A DNA stretch of 64,000 bases from assembly GCA_019009955.1 (NCBI GenBank), contig CM032233.1, positions 64,379,501 to 64,443,500 of the forward strand, read 5' to 3'. Made by a program: the position numbers and the translations under genes. Positions 25,624 to 64,000 of this stretch are shown here, piece by piece (the first letter of the stretch is position 1; each line of letters starts with the position of its first letter). The notes under the pieces were generated by a model. It saw only the letters and a program-made list of their open reading frames with translations, ran no database searches and was not told the origin of the DNA. This DNA comes from Riptortus pedestris (taxonomy: Eukaryota > Arthropoda > Insecta > Hemiptera > Alydidae).

Positions 25624-27728
25624 ATAAAACTATTACTAAACTTTTATTTACGATTAATCTCCTAATCAATTTTCATATATTCATTTTTAGTACAAGAACA
25701 AGGATTTATTATATCACTAGCTCTAAAGATTTGAGTTCTGTGCCTATTTATCCTACACCGGTGATTGGAGGAAGTACATATAGTAATATATCTCTGCCAG
25801 ACCCTGCTTACCTAAATTTGAGATCTTTTTTCATTGGTTTTACAGCAGTTGATGTTCTCCTTCATTTGAGTCAATTAGAATCTTCCAAGTAAGTGCCATA
25901 TTTTTTTTTTATTGATTGTCAGTCATTAATTAATTAATTCTGATTACATAAAACTAAGCTAGGCTTGTTTTAATTATTGTATACTTGTTATGCCTGAGCA
26001 AGAGGTCTTTTCCACAGTAACAGTGGTACTTCATTTAATTGTTATTACTTTTCATGTGCATTCCATTTACTCCTTCCAGTACATTTGTGTAGTACCATCT
26101 GCATCTGGTACTTCATGAGTTAATTAAGTGGCATATACATATAGTTGATCATCATATAAAACTAGGATCATAAACCACTAATTGAGAAGTGATGGTGGGG
26201 ATAGACAGGCCATGCTAATTAGGAGCAAAGACTTATGGAGAAGTGGCTAATTATCTTAATTCTGCTGCCCGCTCAGATACCAGGAAGCACAGAAAATATC
26301 TCAACATTGGAACATAGGTCCTGTGCTTAATGTCACTCGTAGACTTACTTTTTAAAAATAAATATTATTTTATTTTAATTTATTAATTTCTGATGCAATT
26401 AGTTCTATTCTGTTAATTTCCCAAATTTACACGTTGTATTGTTTTTATTTTTGAAAATACCTTTGAATTCGGTTTTTATTTATTCTTGTTACAATATTAT
26501 TTCTCCTTTTATGATGAAGTTTTTTTTTTATTTTATTTTATGCAATAGTAAATGCATTGTCTTTTGATGCTAGTTGTGCAAGGCCTACTTCATTTCTTAC
26601 CTTTAATTTTTGAATTGAGTTAAGGTGTTTGTCTTGAAAACCTTGAGCCATGAGTTTGATTCCCATGTGGGTATTAGGAATTTATTTAGTGAGAACTCAC
26701 TAAATAAAATCCTTAGTCTCACTCTGGCTAAAAAGGGAGGAGCAGATATTATTAAGTAACTTAACATAATTTTTGGATTACCAGTAAATTTATTGTTACC
26801 CTTTATTAGGAACTTTTAAAGTTGAGAGATATGTCTATTGAATTGAAAAATTAGTTTGTGTTCTTTTCGGTGTTTTATCTTTTAAAGTACGCTAATAAAG
26901 TCTTCAAGTTTTGTTTTGATCTATTTGTTAATATTTAATAAATTATTTATTATCCCTTAATTCCATTGTTATTGGACTCATGAAGCATTTATTGCAATTT
27001 TTTTACACTAGTGAACATTTTAATTCTGGAAGTATTTCTGATATAAATCAGAAATATATCTTGCCAACATTTCTTTTGTTTTTTTCATACTTTGAGTATT
27101 AATAATTGTTTCTGTCCTTTGGTCGTTACCATTCCTTTTTTCTGACCATTGATCTATAAGGATGAACATTTTAAAAAAAATGTATATATTTGTTGTACAG
27201 TTGCAGAGAGAACAGAATTGCACGCTTATGTGGGCATCTTTTGAGTCAACAGTCTTTTTATCCAATTGAACCAAATTCATTGGATGTACCTGTTGACAAG
27301 GGCAAGATTTTTACACATTCAAGAATCCTTCACATTCCAAGCATTTTTGTTCTTCCATCTGAATTGCAATGCTTTATTAAGGTATGGTAAAAAATACGCA
27401 TCACAATTTGGTATTTTCTTAAAATCATTCTAAATAAATGTTAACTTTTTTTGTACTTTTGAATATTATGGGTCCTACTTTAGGGTGTTTTCTAACTAAA
27501 TATCTTTTATATATTTATTATTTTTTCATTACTGAAATAATGTTTAACTTTTTTTTCTATTTTACACTGTTTTAGGAAGTTGACGGGTGTCTATTTATTA
27601 ACCCTCAAAGATGTCTTAGAGGCCAGCATGGAAATAATTTTGCTTACATTGAGGTCAGACCTCCAACTGAAGAAACTGTCCCTTGGTCAGTTAATACTCA
27701 TGTTAGTGCCAAAATTTGTAGAGTTTAA
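17369..27728 (+). CDS. POLA2: DNA polymerase alpha-primase complex subunit B
   Basis: POLA2 is the non-catalytic B subunit tethering the polymerase alpha catalytic subunit and primase at origins and lagging strands in the nucleus. Exons: 17369-17447, 19421-19613, 20777-20819, 20926-21128, 22049-22331, 23986-24238, 24768-24996, 25691-25888, 27201-27381, 27576-27728. They total 1815 bases, exactly 605 codons including TAA; the human protein is 598 aa. Order of parts: an N-terminal helical domain (about residues 1-75); a Ser/Thr/Pro-rich linker (about 90-172) with SPSIQKTPKR and TPGTQSTPRS; an OB-fold region (about 260-350) with FLGKIICEKG and YSIFPGQIIIVKG; and the inactive phosphoesterase fold (about 350-560) with MVAAGPFAAYDQL, ILFLIGPLF and FVLPSELQCFIK. 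It ends SAKICRV. The 43-bp exon 3 uses the acceptor after GTCAAG; a CAG 15 bases upstream would break the frame. Intron 4 holds a perfect palindrome, and intron 5 a LINE fragment and SINEs. Confidence 0.95.
18489..18727 (-). mobile_element. tRNA-derived SINE, full-length, in POLA2 intron 1
   Basis: Reverse orientation: T-rich tail complement at left, body, then the tRNA-like head ending GGTTAGCCATGTGAGTT on the minus strand. TCATCATTTA at 18479-18488 and 18728-18737 is the target duplication. One arm of the body hairpin has drifted (TTATTTGATGAG). Confidence 0.85.
21723..21812. repeat. Perfect 90-bp palindrome in POLA2 intron 4
   Basis: Two 45-base arms (21723-21767 and 21768-21812) are exact reverse complements with no spacer. 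The centre is CTATAATATTATAG. The arms contain GTTGGCTACGCTTCCA and AGGATGAAAAAATTG. No other copy was recognised in the window. As RNA it would form a 45-bp hairpin with almost no loop. Confidence 0.95.
22409..22612. repeat. 204-bp direct repeat, left copy (truncated SINE plus flank)
   Basis: Starts AATTGGGACGGGTTATC and ends TATTTCAAAAACATATA. It matches 23744-23947 with a single visible difference (a T/C in the ACC(T/C)TTTTCTAG stretch). The first 145 bp are the middle of a minus-strand SINE lacking its 3' tail and most of its tRNA head. The remaining 60 bp is non-SINE intron sequence. Confidence 0.95.
22613..23640 (+). mobile_element. RTE-like non-LTR retrotransposon, 5'-truncated reverse transcriptase ORF
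   Basis: One uninterrupted reading frame of about 340 codons encodes the back half of a reverse transcriptase and its C-terminal tail. Visible motifs: KQGDSLSPLLF, the catalytic YADD (about 22838-22849), KYLGTLI, VLLYGAESWTL, then LKWFGHVNRMGD and GKRPRGRPRL, typical of RTE-type LINEs. The endonuclease and first RT motifs are missing. The 3' end is an (AGA)n tract that also encodes the last arginines before TAA. The open frame suggests recent insertion. It lies in POLA2 intron 5 in sense orientation, between two copies of a 204-bp repeat. Confidence 0.9.
23698..23889 (-). mobile_element. tRNA-derived SINE, head-truncated, in POLA2 intron 5
   Basis: It has the 3' tail complement (TTTTTTCATTTTTTATTAAC), the CGTCCACTTTTTG segment, body, hairpin remnant and B box (GGCGAGAATCGAACTCG on plus), then breaks off before the A box. 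Most of it is duplicated at 22409-22553. Confidence 0.85.
23744..23947. repeat. 204-bp direct repeat, right copy
   Basis: Right-hand partner of 22409-22612, 1335 bp downstream. It runs into TTTTGTTTTTTTTAC and the acceptor of the POLA2 exon at 23986. Confidence 0.95.
25543..25619. repeat. Compound (CT)n(AT)n microsatellite before POLA2 exon 8
   Basis: About 38 bp of CT repeat followed by about 39 bp of AT repeat. It ends 71 bp before the acceptor of the exon at 25691, so length changes could affect the splice site. Confidence 0.95.
26615..26755 (+). mobile_element. tRNA-derived SINE, partial, in POLA2 intron 8
   Basis: A B-box-like GAGTTTGATTCCC is followed by the body hairpin TTTATTTAGTGA / TCACTAAATAAA and CTCACTCTGGCTAAAAAGGG. 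It then breaks off. Confidence 0.75.
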
Positions 27729-28596
27729 GTATCTATACCAAATGTATATAGTTTATTTTTTTACTGTAAAATTATGACTAACCTGACAGGCAAATTCAAG
27801 AGGTTCGATTTATTTGGAAGCATCTCCCTGATCTTGCCAGAACATTGGAAAGAAAATTCTTATTGTTCAATATACATTTTCTCTACAACCTCACATGATT
27901 TGTGTTTCTTTATGTTTAATGAATTATAATAACCAATTTGTCAGGCCATCTTTTTGAAATTTTGTTTTATTAAAAAAATTTAAAATACTTTAGAATTTCT
28001 TGGCATTCCAAGTAATTTTGTTCAGGCCTGAATTGTTTTATTGTTGGATGGGGAGGGGGGGGGGAGATGACATGACACATTATTCATTAGAATTGATTTC
28101 TCCTTAGTAAAAAAAAAGTATAATGATAAATGCAGTGGATTTTGAGAAATATCATAAGAAAAACCTGATTTCCAATTAATTTCATCAGCAAAAATTATTA
28201 TTGGTTTTGTATGAAATGATCCAGGAATATTTGCAAAATTAAAAAAAAAAATGTAGATTTTTATCTAGAATTACTTAACTTAAAATGTAATATGAACTTT
28301 AAAATATTTGTAAATAAATGACATAATTTATAGACTTGTATTTATTTTATAGCCTTTAACATATTTTTTTGCATAACACTAAAACGTTTATAGAAGATAG
28401 CAGTATTGTTAGATTAATTTAGTAGGCAGAATAACAATTAAATTGAATTTTCTTCCAGCTACTGGTTTTATTGTATATCTTGATGATTCATGACTGCCTT
28501 CTTCAGAAATGTAAAAGTGGAGTGTAAGAGACTAGGTTCAATTGTATTCGGGAAAAGAAAAGTAGCCATCATTATTATTGTTATACATATTGTTAG

Positions 28597-28760
28597 GAAG
28601 CTGGGGTGGTCCAGTGCTGTGGGTTGCTATGCTAGAGGTACCTAGTTAAAACTCTGGGATTGCATTATACATTTTATTTAGCTGTATGGTCATGAAGCTT
28701 TGAGGTTTGACTTTTATCTATTCCCCTGTGGTCTATCAACATCATGAGACAATTGAGTAG
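28597..28760 (+). mobile_element. Possible SINE fragment of a second family
   Basis: GGTGGTCCAGTGCTGTGGG followed about 30 bases later by CTAGTTAAAACTC resembles decayed A and B boxes of a tRNA-derived head. The rest does not match the main SINE family apart from CATTTTATTTAG. Confidence 0.3.
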
Positions 28761-29962
28761 CGGCTTGAATAAAGAAATGGTGATGTTTGGTCTATAAGGA
28801 TACACATTATTGCAGAGAATGCATCAAGTTAATCCACTAACCTCCTAACAAAGGCATACAGCAGGCTTTGCTAGGTTGTTGAGCCAACTTTATTTTATTT
28901 TATTATTTATATTGAATAGAAAAAGGGGGACACATCTGTTTAAATATATGTAATATTAAATAAATTTCTGTAGTTAGTATTATGTATGACAAAGAAATTT
29001 TCTCCAATGTGTATCTTGAAATGAGCAATTTTATAAAAAAAAGGATTTTTTGGACAACAAGATGAGGTTGATAAAGTAGATTTTAGGGAAGTACTCTCGA
29101 AAGAGAATCCAATAAGTCAGTGAACTGAAGATGAATGAAAATTAAATAATGTACGAGTAGATCTAACCGTCTGAGTTCCATAATTACAGGTAGAAGAAAC
29201 TTCTAATAATCCCACAATTTTAGTTTAAGGCACTGTACACTGAGCAAACAAGGAGCACTTTTAATAAGAGCACTGGAGGTGGGGCATTGACCTTGAACAT
29301 ACTTAGTAATAAAATATTTTACTCAGTGAAGGTGTGATATATTTTCTCTTCTCAGTTCAATTTTGTTATTTTTTATTTTCTGTATTGCTTTTAGATTACA
29401 CATCACATTTTAAATACCAATAACATTTTCACAAAAGTTACAACAAGAGATGTTATTGTGTTATCAACTCAAATTTGGCTTACGATGTTATTGCAACTGT
29501 TGGTATTTATGGGTTATTGATAAAACAATGTTTTATTTTCATTTTTATCTTCCTTGTGGTGCTACTTTGAAACATTTGCAGCAAGAAAAAATCACATTAA
29601 TTTAAGAGGAGTGAATGGGGCACTAGCAAGTTATCCTTAAATCATAATTTGTTTTGTAATAAGGATCATCACGAAAGTAGAGGAATTTTGTTTTATAGTA
29701 TTATAACAACCAATGGCTTCCTCCATAAAGATCACTAGGAAATATGTTTATTTCTAAAAGAAAAATATATTATAGGATGGAGGAAAAGGAAAAAAGCTTA
29801 TATAACTGCTTCATCTTACAATTTTCAACCAATTGTGACTTCTGTTTCTTTCTGATTGTGTTACTTTAAGGTGATATATATTGTACATAATAAATAGATT
29901 TATTTTTATTACAAACACAGATAATCTTCTCTTTTATTGCTTCTAAAACTAGAATAGGTTTC

Positions 29963-29968
29963 TTTATT
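29963..29968 (-). terminator. Likely NPC2 polyadenylation signal
   Basis: AATAAA on the minus strand, 87 nt past the NPC2 stop codon and the nearest such signal. Confidence 0.45.
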
Positions 29969-30054
29969 ATTTTCTTATAAACTAGTTTTCATTCTATTTA
30001 CATTATTATTTGGAAATTTAATAAAAAATGAAGGTATAGACATAATGAGACCAC

Positions 30055-59360
<29,306 letters not shown>

Positions 59361-59499
59361 AGCGGCCTGTAGTACTGCTCTGACTGATCCTGCCTCCTCA
59401 CTTTCTCTCTTCGTATATACAACTCCCACCCTTCTCTCTCTCCACTCCCTCTCTCTCCCCTACACAGTTACATCTCCAGCCACATCTATAAGTACATTT
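59361..59499 (-). promoter_or_regulatory. Putative NPC2 proximal promoter
   Basis: Only 139 bp separate the NPC2 ATG from the next HINE-A copy. On the minus strand the stretch has GTATATAC (59420-59413), about 55 nt upstream of the ATG, and GAGAGAGGG-type GA-rich sequence (59430-59458) resembling GAGA-factor sites. This is inference from position; the transcription start is unknown. Confidence 0.4.
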
Positions 59500-59737
59500 C
59501 CGACTCACGCAGGAGCTGCGTCAACTAAGCAGGTTTCCCTACGTGCGTCACGTATTTGCATTTATCTCAAAAGGTAAAGACGAACAATACTTGGTATTTC
59601 GGCTTAAAATAATGTGTTTCATAATATAACAGCTTATTGTTAATATGGCATGAGTAGGATAGGGGTTTGCTGATGGTCGAAAACTGACAAATGCACATAT
59701 CTAGGTTAATAATCTAGATAGTGAAAGAACGTAGAAA
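59500..59737 (-). mobile_element. HINE-A 3' portion (array member 1)
   Basis: Plus strand starts CGACTCACGCAGGAGCTGCG and TCAACTAAGCAGGTTTCCCT, runs into AACAGCTTATTGTTAATATG and AATCTAGATAGTG, and is cut off by the next copy. Confidence 0.8.
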
Positions 59738-59942
59738 GTCCGTCACGCAGGGGCTGCGTAAACTAAGCAGATTTCCCACGCGAAGGTTTACAATAGATAA
59801 ATATACATACAGGTAACACTATCGTGAATGCTCAGTAAATTTACAATACAAGTTAATAATCTCTACAACGAAAAGCAGCTGAAATGTAAACAAACAGGCC
59901 AGCCAGACTCGTAGTGCTGCATAGATGGACTGGAAAGAAAAA
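59738..59942 (-). mobile_element. HINE-A 3' portion (array member 2)
   Basis: Plus strand starts GTCCGTCACGCAGGGGCTGC and GTAAACTAAGCAGATTTCCC, has about 150 bp of the 3' module (TACAATAGATAAATATACAT, GGTAACACTATCGTGAAT), and is cut off by the third copy. Confidence 0.85.
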
Positions 59943-60533
59943 GTCCGTCACGCAGGGGATTTCCCACGTGAAGTTTTACAATAGAGAAATTTCAGAATAG
60001 AGAGTTAAACAGTTACGGGAACGGCCCGAACTAGCTCTTGACGGAAACTCACGACTAGACCCGAAGTTGGCCGATCTCATCTCAGAAGTTGAAAACAGAA
60101 AAATGCAAATATCTCGGTTAATATTCAAGATACAGAATACATGTATATAACATTATTTATAGTAAATTTAATTTGCAATAAGATTGTTTATATACAATTT
60201 TTCGATCTGACGTATAGTAACGGAAATATTTCAAATTTTAGAAAATCCTCCCCTCTAAAGCCCCCTCCCACTGGTTCGATTTCAGCCATTAACGAACTTG
60301 ATCTTTATTTTTGCATAAAACGCTTAAATATCGAGTTTGGTAACGATCAAACGAAAATTGCGACCGCTAGAGCGTTAACAGACAAATATATATATATATA
60401 TATATAATTTTGAACGGACCTCATTTTCGTCATCTCCTGGGTAGGATCGATGGACATTTGAAGAAATTTTTCGAAACTCGCGTCATGAGTACGACCTCAA
60501 TAGCTGATTTCCCTTAAGGGAAATCTGCTAAAA
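59943..60533 (-). mobile_element. HINE-A (array member 3), both ends present
   Basis: The 3' end is GTCCGTCACGCAGGGG joined to ATTTCCCACGTG, so one stem of the hairpin and AAGCAG are deleted. The core has (AT)n at 60387-60404. The 5' end is perfect: TTTCCCTTAAGGGAAA then TCTGCTAAAA. Confidence 0.88.
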
Positions 60534-60535
60534 CA

Positions 60536-61146
60536 ATTAATGAAATATATCTGAATATAACATATTAATTTTATTGAAAACAATTTACTAAAGCTAGTGC
60601 TGTAATTTGTAATGATTCAGAACCAGTTTTATCTTAATCACTTCAATTTTAGTAATCCAAAAACAAAAGAAGGGGGGGGGGTTAACAGAACATATTTGCA
60701 TATATCTCACAAACTAAAAGTTCAATGAAAACAACATTTGATATTTACGCTTCGAATAATGTGGTTTATTATATAATAGAGTATTGTTTATGTAACACTA
60801 ATAGAAGGGGGGGGGGGGTTACTGAAGGCTGAAAACTGAAATATACAAATATCTCGGTTAATATTCAAGGTAGAGAATACATGTATATAACAATATTTAT
60901 AGTAAATTTAATTTGCAATAAGATTGGTTCTAAACAATTTTTCGACCTGATAGTAATTGAGATATTTCGAAATTTATAAATTTCTCCTAATTCTGATATT
61001 ATGAATTTTCGATACCCACCCCCCTCTAAACTCCCCCTCCTCGAATTTCAGCCATTAGTTACTTACAGTTCATAAAACGTTTAAATATCGAGATTGGTAA
61101 CGATCAAACCAAAATTGCGACCTCTAGGGTGTTAACAGGCAAATAC

Positions 61147-61215
<69 letters not shown>

Positions 61216-61441
61216 CATACCTGTCGGTGGAGACCGTCATCACTGGCTGATGATCGAGTACAGCTGGCAAGCGCTTTCGATGTGATGGCACCATCTTCAA
61301 GCCCGTCAAAAGTTGTACTGTTGTGTGTATATATATATATTCTTGAACGAACCTTGTTTTCTTAATCTCCTGGATAGGATCAATGGACATTTCATGACAT
61401 TTTCGTCAATAACTGATTTCCCTTAAGCTGATCTGCTAAAA
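60536..61441 (-). mobile_element. HINE-A, 3' end lost, with a foldback arm in its microsatellite
   Basis: Starts immediately after the previous copy with the module shared with 58400-58620 (ATATTAATTTTATTGAAAAC on plus). It continues through G-rich runs at 60672-60680 and 60806-60816, the core, and (AT)n. The tract is interrupted by the foldback arm at 61213-61318. It ends CTGATTTCCCTTAAGC and TGATCTGCTAAAA. Confidence 0.8.
61213..61318. mobile_element. Single arm of the foldback element inside an (AT)n tract
   Basis: TGTCATACCTGTCGGTGG, CTGGCAAGCGCTTTCGATGT and CACCATCTTCAAG match the left arm at 36336-36436 at roughly 90 percent. It is flanked by AT repeats on both sides, inside a HINE-A copy. 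No second arm is present. Confidence 0.85.
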
Positions 61442-61696
61442 GAAAAATGTCTCACTTATTTTTAAGTGATAATTACTTTTTTTGTTTTTCTCCTCATAGT
61501 AACTTTATGAGAAGTTATTTATTGAATTGCCACTTGACATATTGCACACTTGGTTTTGCTTAAATAATTTTTTACAATAATTTAATGGATTAAAATAAAA
61601 TTGTAAAATAAGCAAAATAAATACATATAAAATGAATAAATGAAATTGAAAGACAAATTAAATAAATTTAAACTCAACCGATGTTACAGTTGTGCT

Positions 61697-61915
61697 CTTC
61701 TTTATTTCTTAAAGTCCACTTTGTGCTACTACGGCTAATTGCGACAGGTTATCTACAGGGTACCACCCTTTCCTAGTCATGGTGGGACTAAGGATTTTAT
61801 TTAATGAGGTCGTCACTAAATATATTCTTATTTGTCCAGGGGGGAATCGAAGTCGCCACTCCAGGCTTACAATGTGAGATTAAAGCCAACTCTTTATTTC
61901 ACATGGCTCTTCATT
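61697..61915 (-). mobile_element. tRNA-derived SINE, near full length
   Basis: Reverse orientation: TTTATTTCTTAAAGTCCACT tail, GGTTATCTACAGGGTACCAC, body, and a B box complement GGGGAATCGAAGTC. The head ends CACATGGCTCTTC. GCTCTTC on both sides may be the target duplication. Confidence 0.8.
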
Positions 61916-63719
61916 AGTCTATGTAAGGCAAAATATATTGAAGTATAATTCTCATTCCTGTTAATCACCTTTAAATTCTAATGTAATTTTGCTACGTCCA
62001 TATCTATACTTTTGATGAGAGTATATGTATATATGATAATGATTTATACAACATTTAATGCGTATTTTCTACTAATTATTAAAATGTTGTATTATCCTCA
62101 AAAATGTAAATTGGTTTAAATATTATAAATCATTTAATCAAAACAATGTTAAACGGATTGAAAGGGCTGGGGAAGTGAACACAGTTATGTCAGCTTTTAT
62201 TATCATTGGCCCGTTAATATGTTACGCATAGCAGAGATCGCATAACATGAAAAATAATGAATACTAAGTTTTGTCTTCGGTCATACAATAGAATATTTTT
62301 AATAATGGTTATTGAATAAATAAAATAGATTCCTTTTTGGTGATTGAGACCGCCGTTGGGAATAGGGTTTGCTGTTATTACATAAATTATAGTACAAAAT
62401 TAATGATATTTATGGCCCATAATGTCTTGAACAACGAATTGGGATTGAATAGTAACCAATTAACATTTAGTCTGACAGACTCGATGTTCATGCTCCCAGA
62501 AAGCTGTAAAATTTAATACACAGACAGGAAATGTAAATAGATAGTCCATATTATAGCCTAGCAATGAAGAACACTCACTCTCATTATCCAGTTAAAATAT
62601 TTCCCGAGCAAAGCTACCTAAAGGTACTTAATAAAGATGAATAACCTCTATCTATGGTTATGATTAAATTGTCTATTTTGAACAGAGCAGACGGATTGAT
62701 TAGGAAATCATTTTTTTTATTATTCTTCAGACCTAAAAGATTCTATAAGTTCACTTTAGTTACAAGATACTCCGGTATAAACCTTAACCTTAACAGTGAG
62801 ACGGAGAAATGTAAAAATATTTTCCCAGCCTGGTACCTTAGCTAGTATACGTTAAGAAAAATAAGTTCTTCTATTCAGTCACTTGTAAATATTTATTTCA
62901 TCCCAGAAGCGTTTCGAATGTCTCATACTCCTTTAAAAAAAGCCCTATCATTTACATACATTTGCTTAAAACATTTACGTCTTAGTTATTTAAAGTCCAA
63001 GTGATTTACGAAAAACTGTATTGAACAACAATTGTTGAGCATCAGTAGTTTAACAAGATTGATTCTACAAGATTTTTTGATACGACTCAAGATAACGGAG
63101 ATATTATAAATTTTTGAATTTCTCCCAGCTACCAATCCCCCCATTTCTCTTTTGGTCTGAGCCAATAACTAGTAGAATTTTTAGAGCTGAATGAAACCAC
63201 TATTGCATTACTAATTAATTGACTAATATTTGCACTAATTAACATTTTCGAGTAAAGACTACAAAATCCTAATTGATAACACTATTCTCGTGGCAGTTTG
63301 ACTTGAATATTTCTATTAGTAAAGATTCGGATAATAATAAAATAATGACATAGAAATAAACATACCATTCCATTTATCAATATTTGGGGTGAATAATATA
63401 TTAGAAATATATGAAATAATTATTAGACAATTTTGATTCGCATTATTCCATTCTGCAGAGAATATTGAATAATAGCCTTAGTGAGTATAAATATATATTT
63501 CATGCACTTGGTTTGAGAAAGTTTTAATTGTTTTTATTAGAATTTTTTGTTGCAGAAACTCGATGTTAGAATTTTCTATAATATGAAGCTTTTCTTATTT
63601 AGACTAAAAATATTTGGAGATTTTTGTTTTAGAAAAAGTAGCTCTTGGGTTAGTTCAAATATCAAAATTACATAAATCCCTTCAAATCTACGGTTCAAAG
63701 AATCAATCGTTACAAATAA
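61916..63719. other. Region upstream of NPC2, mostly unassigned
   Basis: AT-rich with no gene recognised. The part at about 63000-63270 weakly resembles the diverged HINE-A module (GATTGATTCTACAAGATTTT, AAGATAACGGAGATATTATA). Short ORFs have no family features. Confidence 0.5.
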
Positions 63720-63905
63720 GTACCAAAAAAAAGATGTTTAAATGTTTTATATATTTCGAAATATCTCCCTTATTATGAGTTGTATCAAAACATTTTACAT
63801 AAGCAAACTTGTTTTTAATGTGCTTTTGTCCAACTGTAATATTAACCTAGACATATGCATCTTTTAAATTTTATGCCTTCAGTAAACCCCTGCTCTTCCT
63901 GAGGC
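63720..63905 (+). mobile_element. HINE-A core fragment
   Basis: TTCGAAATATCTCCCTTATT, ATTAACCTAGACATATGCAT and TTCAGTAAACCCCTGCTCTT follow the family order. No ends. Confidence 0.65.
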
Positions 63906-63911
63906 CATTTT

Positions 63912-64000
63912 TAGCAGATTTCCCTTCAGGGAAATCAGCTATTGAGGTCGTAATCATGACGCGATTTTCGAAAAATATCTTCAAATGTCCATCGATACCC
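63912..64000 (+). mobile_element. HINE-A 5' end, cut by the window edge
   Basis: TTTTAGCAGATTTCCCTTCA, GGGAAATCAGCTATTGAGGT, ATGACGCGATTTTCG and CAAATGTCCATCGAT: a well-preserved start with one change in the palindrome. The remainder lies right of the window. Confidence 0.85.

Larger units (their letters stand above)
27729..30054. other. Convergent intergenic region between POLA2 and NPC2
   Basis: AT-rich with no protein gene recognised. AATAAA-type signals occur on plus near 28313 for POLA2 and, on minus, at 29968-29963 for NPC2. A tRNA-like SINE fragment of a different type may lie at 28597-28760. The rest is featureless to me. Confidence 0.55.

Overview
The window is nuclear DNA from an animal, most likely an arthropod. 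The genes are split by GT-AG introns, the sequence is AT-rich, and the spacers are full of (AT)n, SINEs, LINEs, Tc1, hAT and piggyBac remains. A crustacean, for example a parasitic copepod, is a guess from overall character only. No bacterial-type operon, CRISPR array or tRNA/rRNA gene was seen.

Four protein-coding genes can be assembled exon by exon with consistent reading phase. (1) 1388-8937 (+): the 3' ten exons of POMT2, a protein O-mannosyltransferase; its 5' part lies left of the window. (2) 12851-14886 (-): complete four-exon PSMD9, a PDZ-type proteasome assembly chaperone. (3) 17369-27728 (+): complete ten-exon POLA2, the DNA polymerase alpha-primase B subunit, 604 aa. Its likely promoter has E2F-like sites and an overlapping upstream ORF. 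(4) 30055-59360 (-): complete four-exon NPC2-like sterol-binding protein, 158 aa, spread over 29 kb because introns 1 and 2 are about 19.5 kb and 9.1 kb. The order is POMT2> <PSMD9 POLA2> <NPC2. PSMD9 and POLA2 are divergent across 2.5 kb; POLA2 and NPC2 are convergent. These are housekeeping genes with no sign of a shared pathway.

The most distinctive content is one repeat family, here labelled HINE-A, with about 26 recognisable copies or pieces (3308-64000, densest in 31.5-61.4 kb). Each fuller copy has a 5' end TTTTAGCAGATTTCCC with a TTTCCCTTAAGGGAAA palindrome and a central (AT)n or (GT)n microsatellite. The 3' end has the inverted subterminal repeat GGGAAATCTGCT followed by a CGCAG-CCC-CTGCG stem-loop and the terminus GTGACGGAC. 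This architecture matches Helentron-associated (DINE-1-like) non-autonomous rolling-circle elements. Copies occur in head-to-head pairs and in tandem 3'-end arrays, and they serve as targets for other elements.

Other notable structures: a perfect 90-bp palindrome in a POLA2 intron; a 204-bp near-identical direct repeat bracketing an RTE-like LINE fragment; a foldback element with about 100-bp arms; a hAT element nested in a Tc1 relic with an exact 8-bp target duplication; a piggyBac relic with intact 17-bp inverted ends and TTAA duplication; and a tRNA-derived SINE family whose body carries a 12-bp hairpin.
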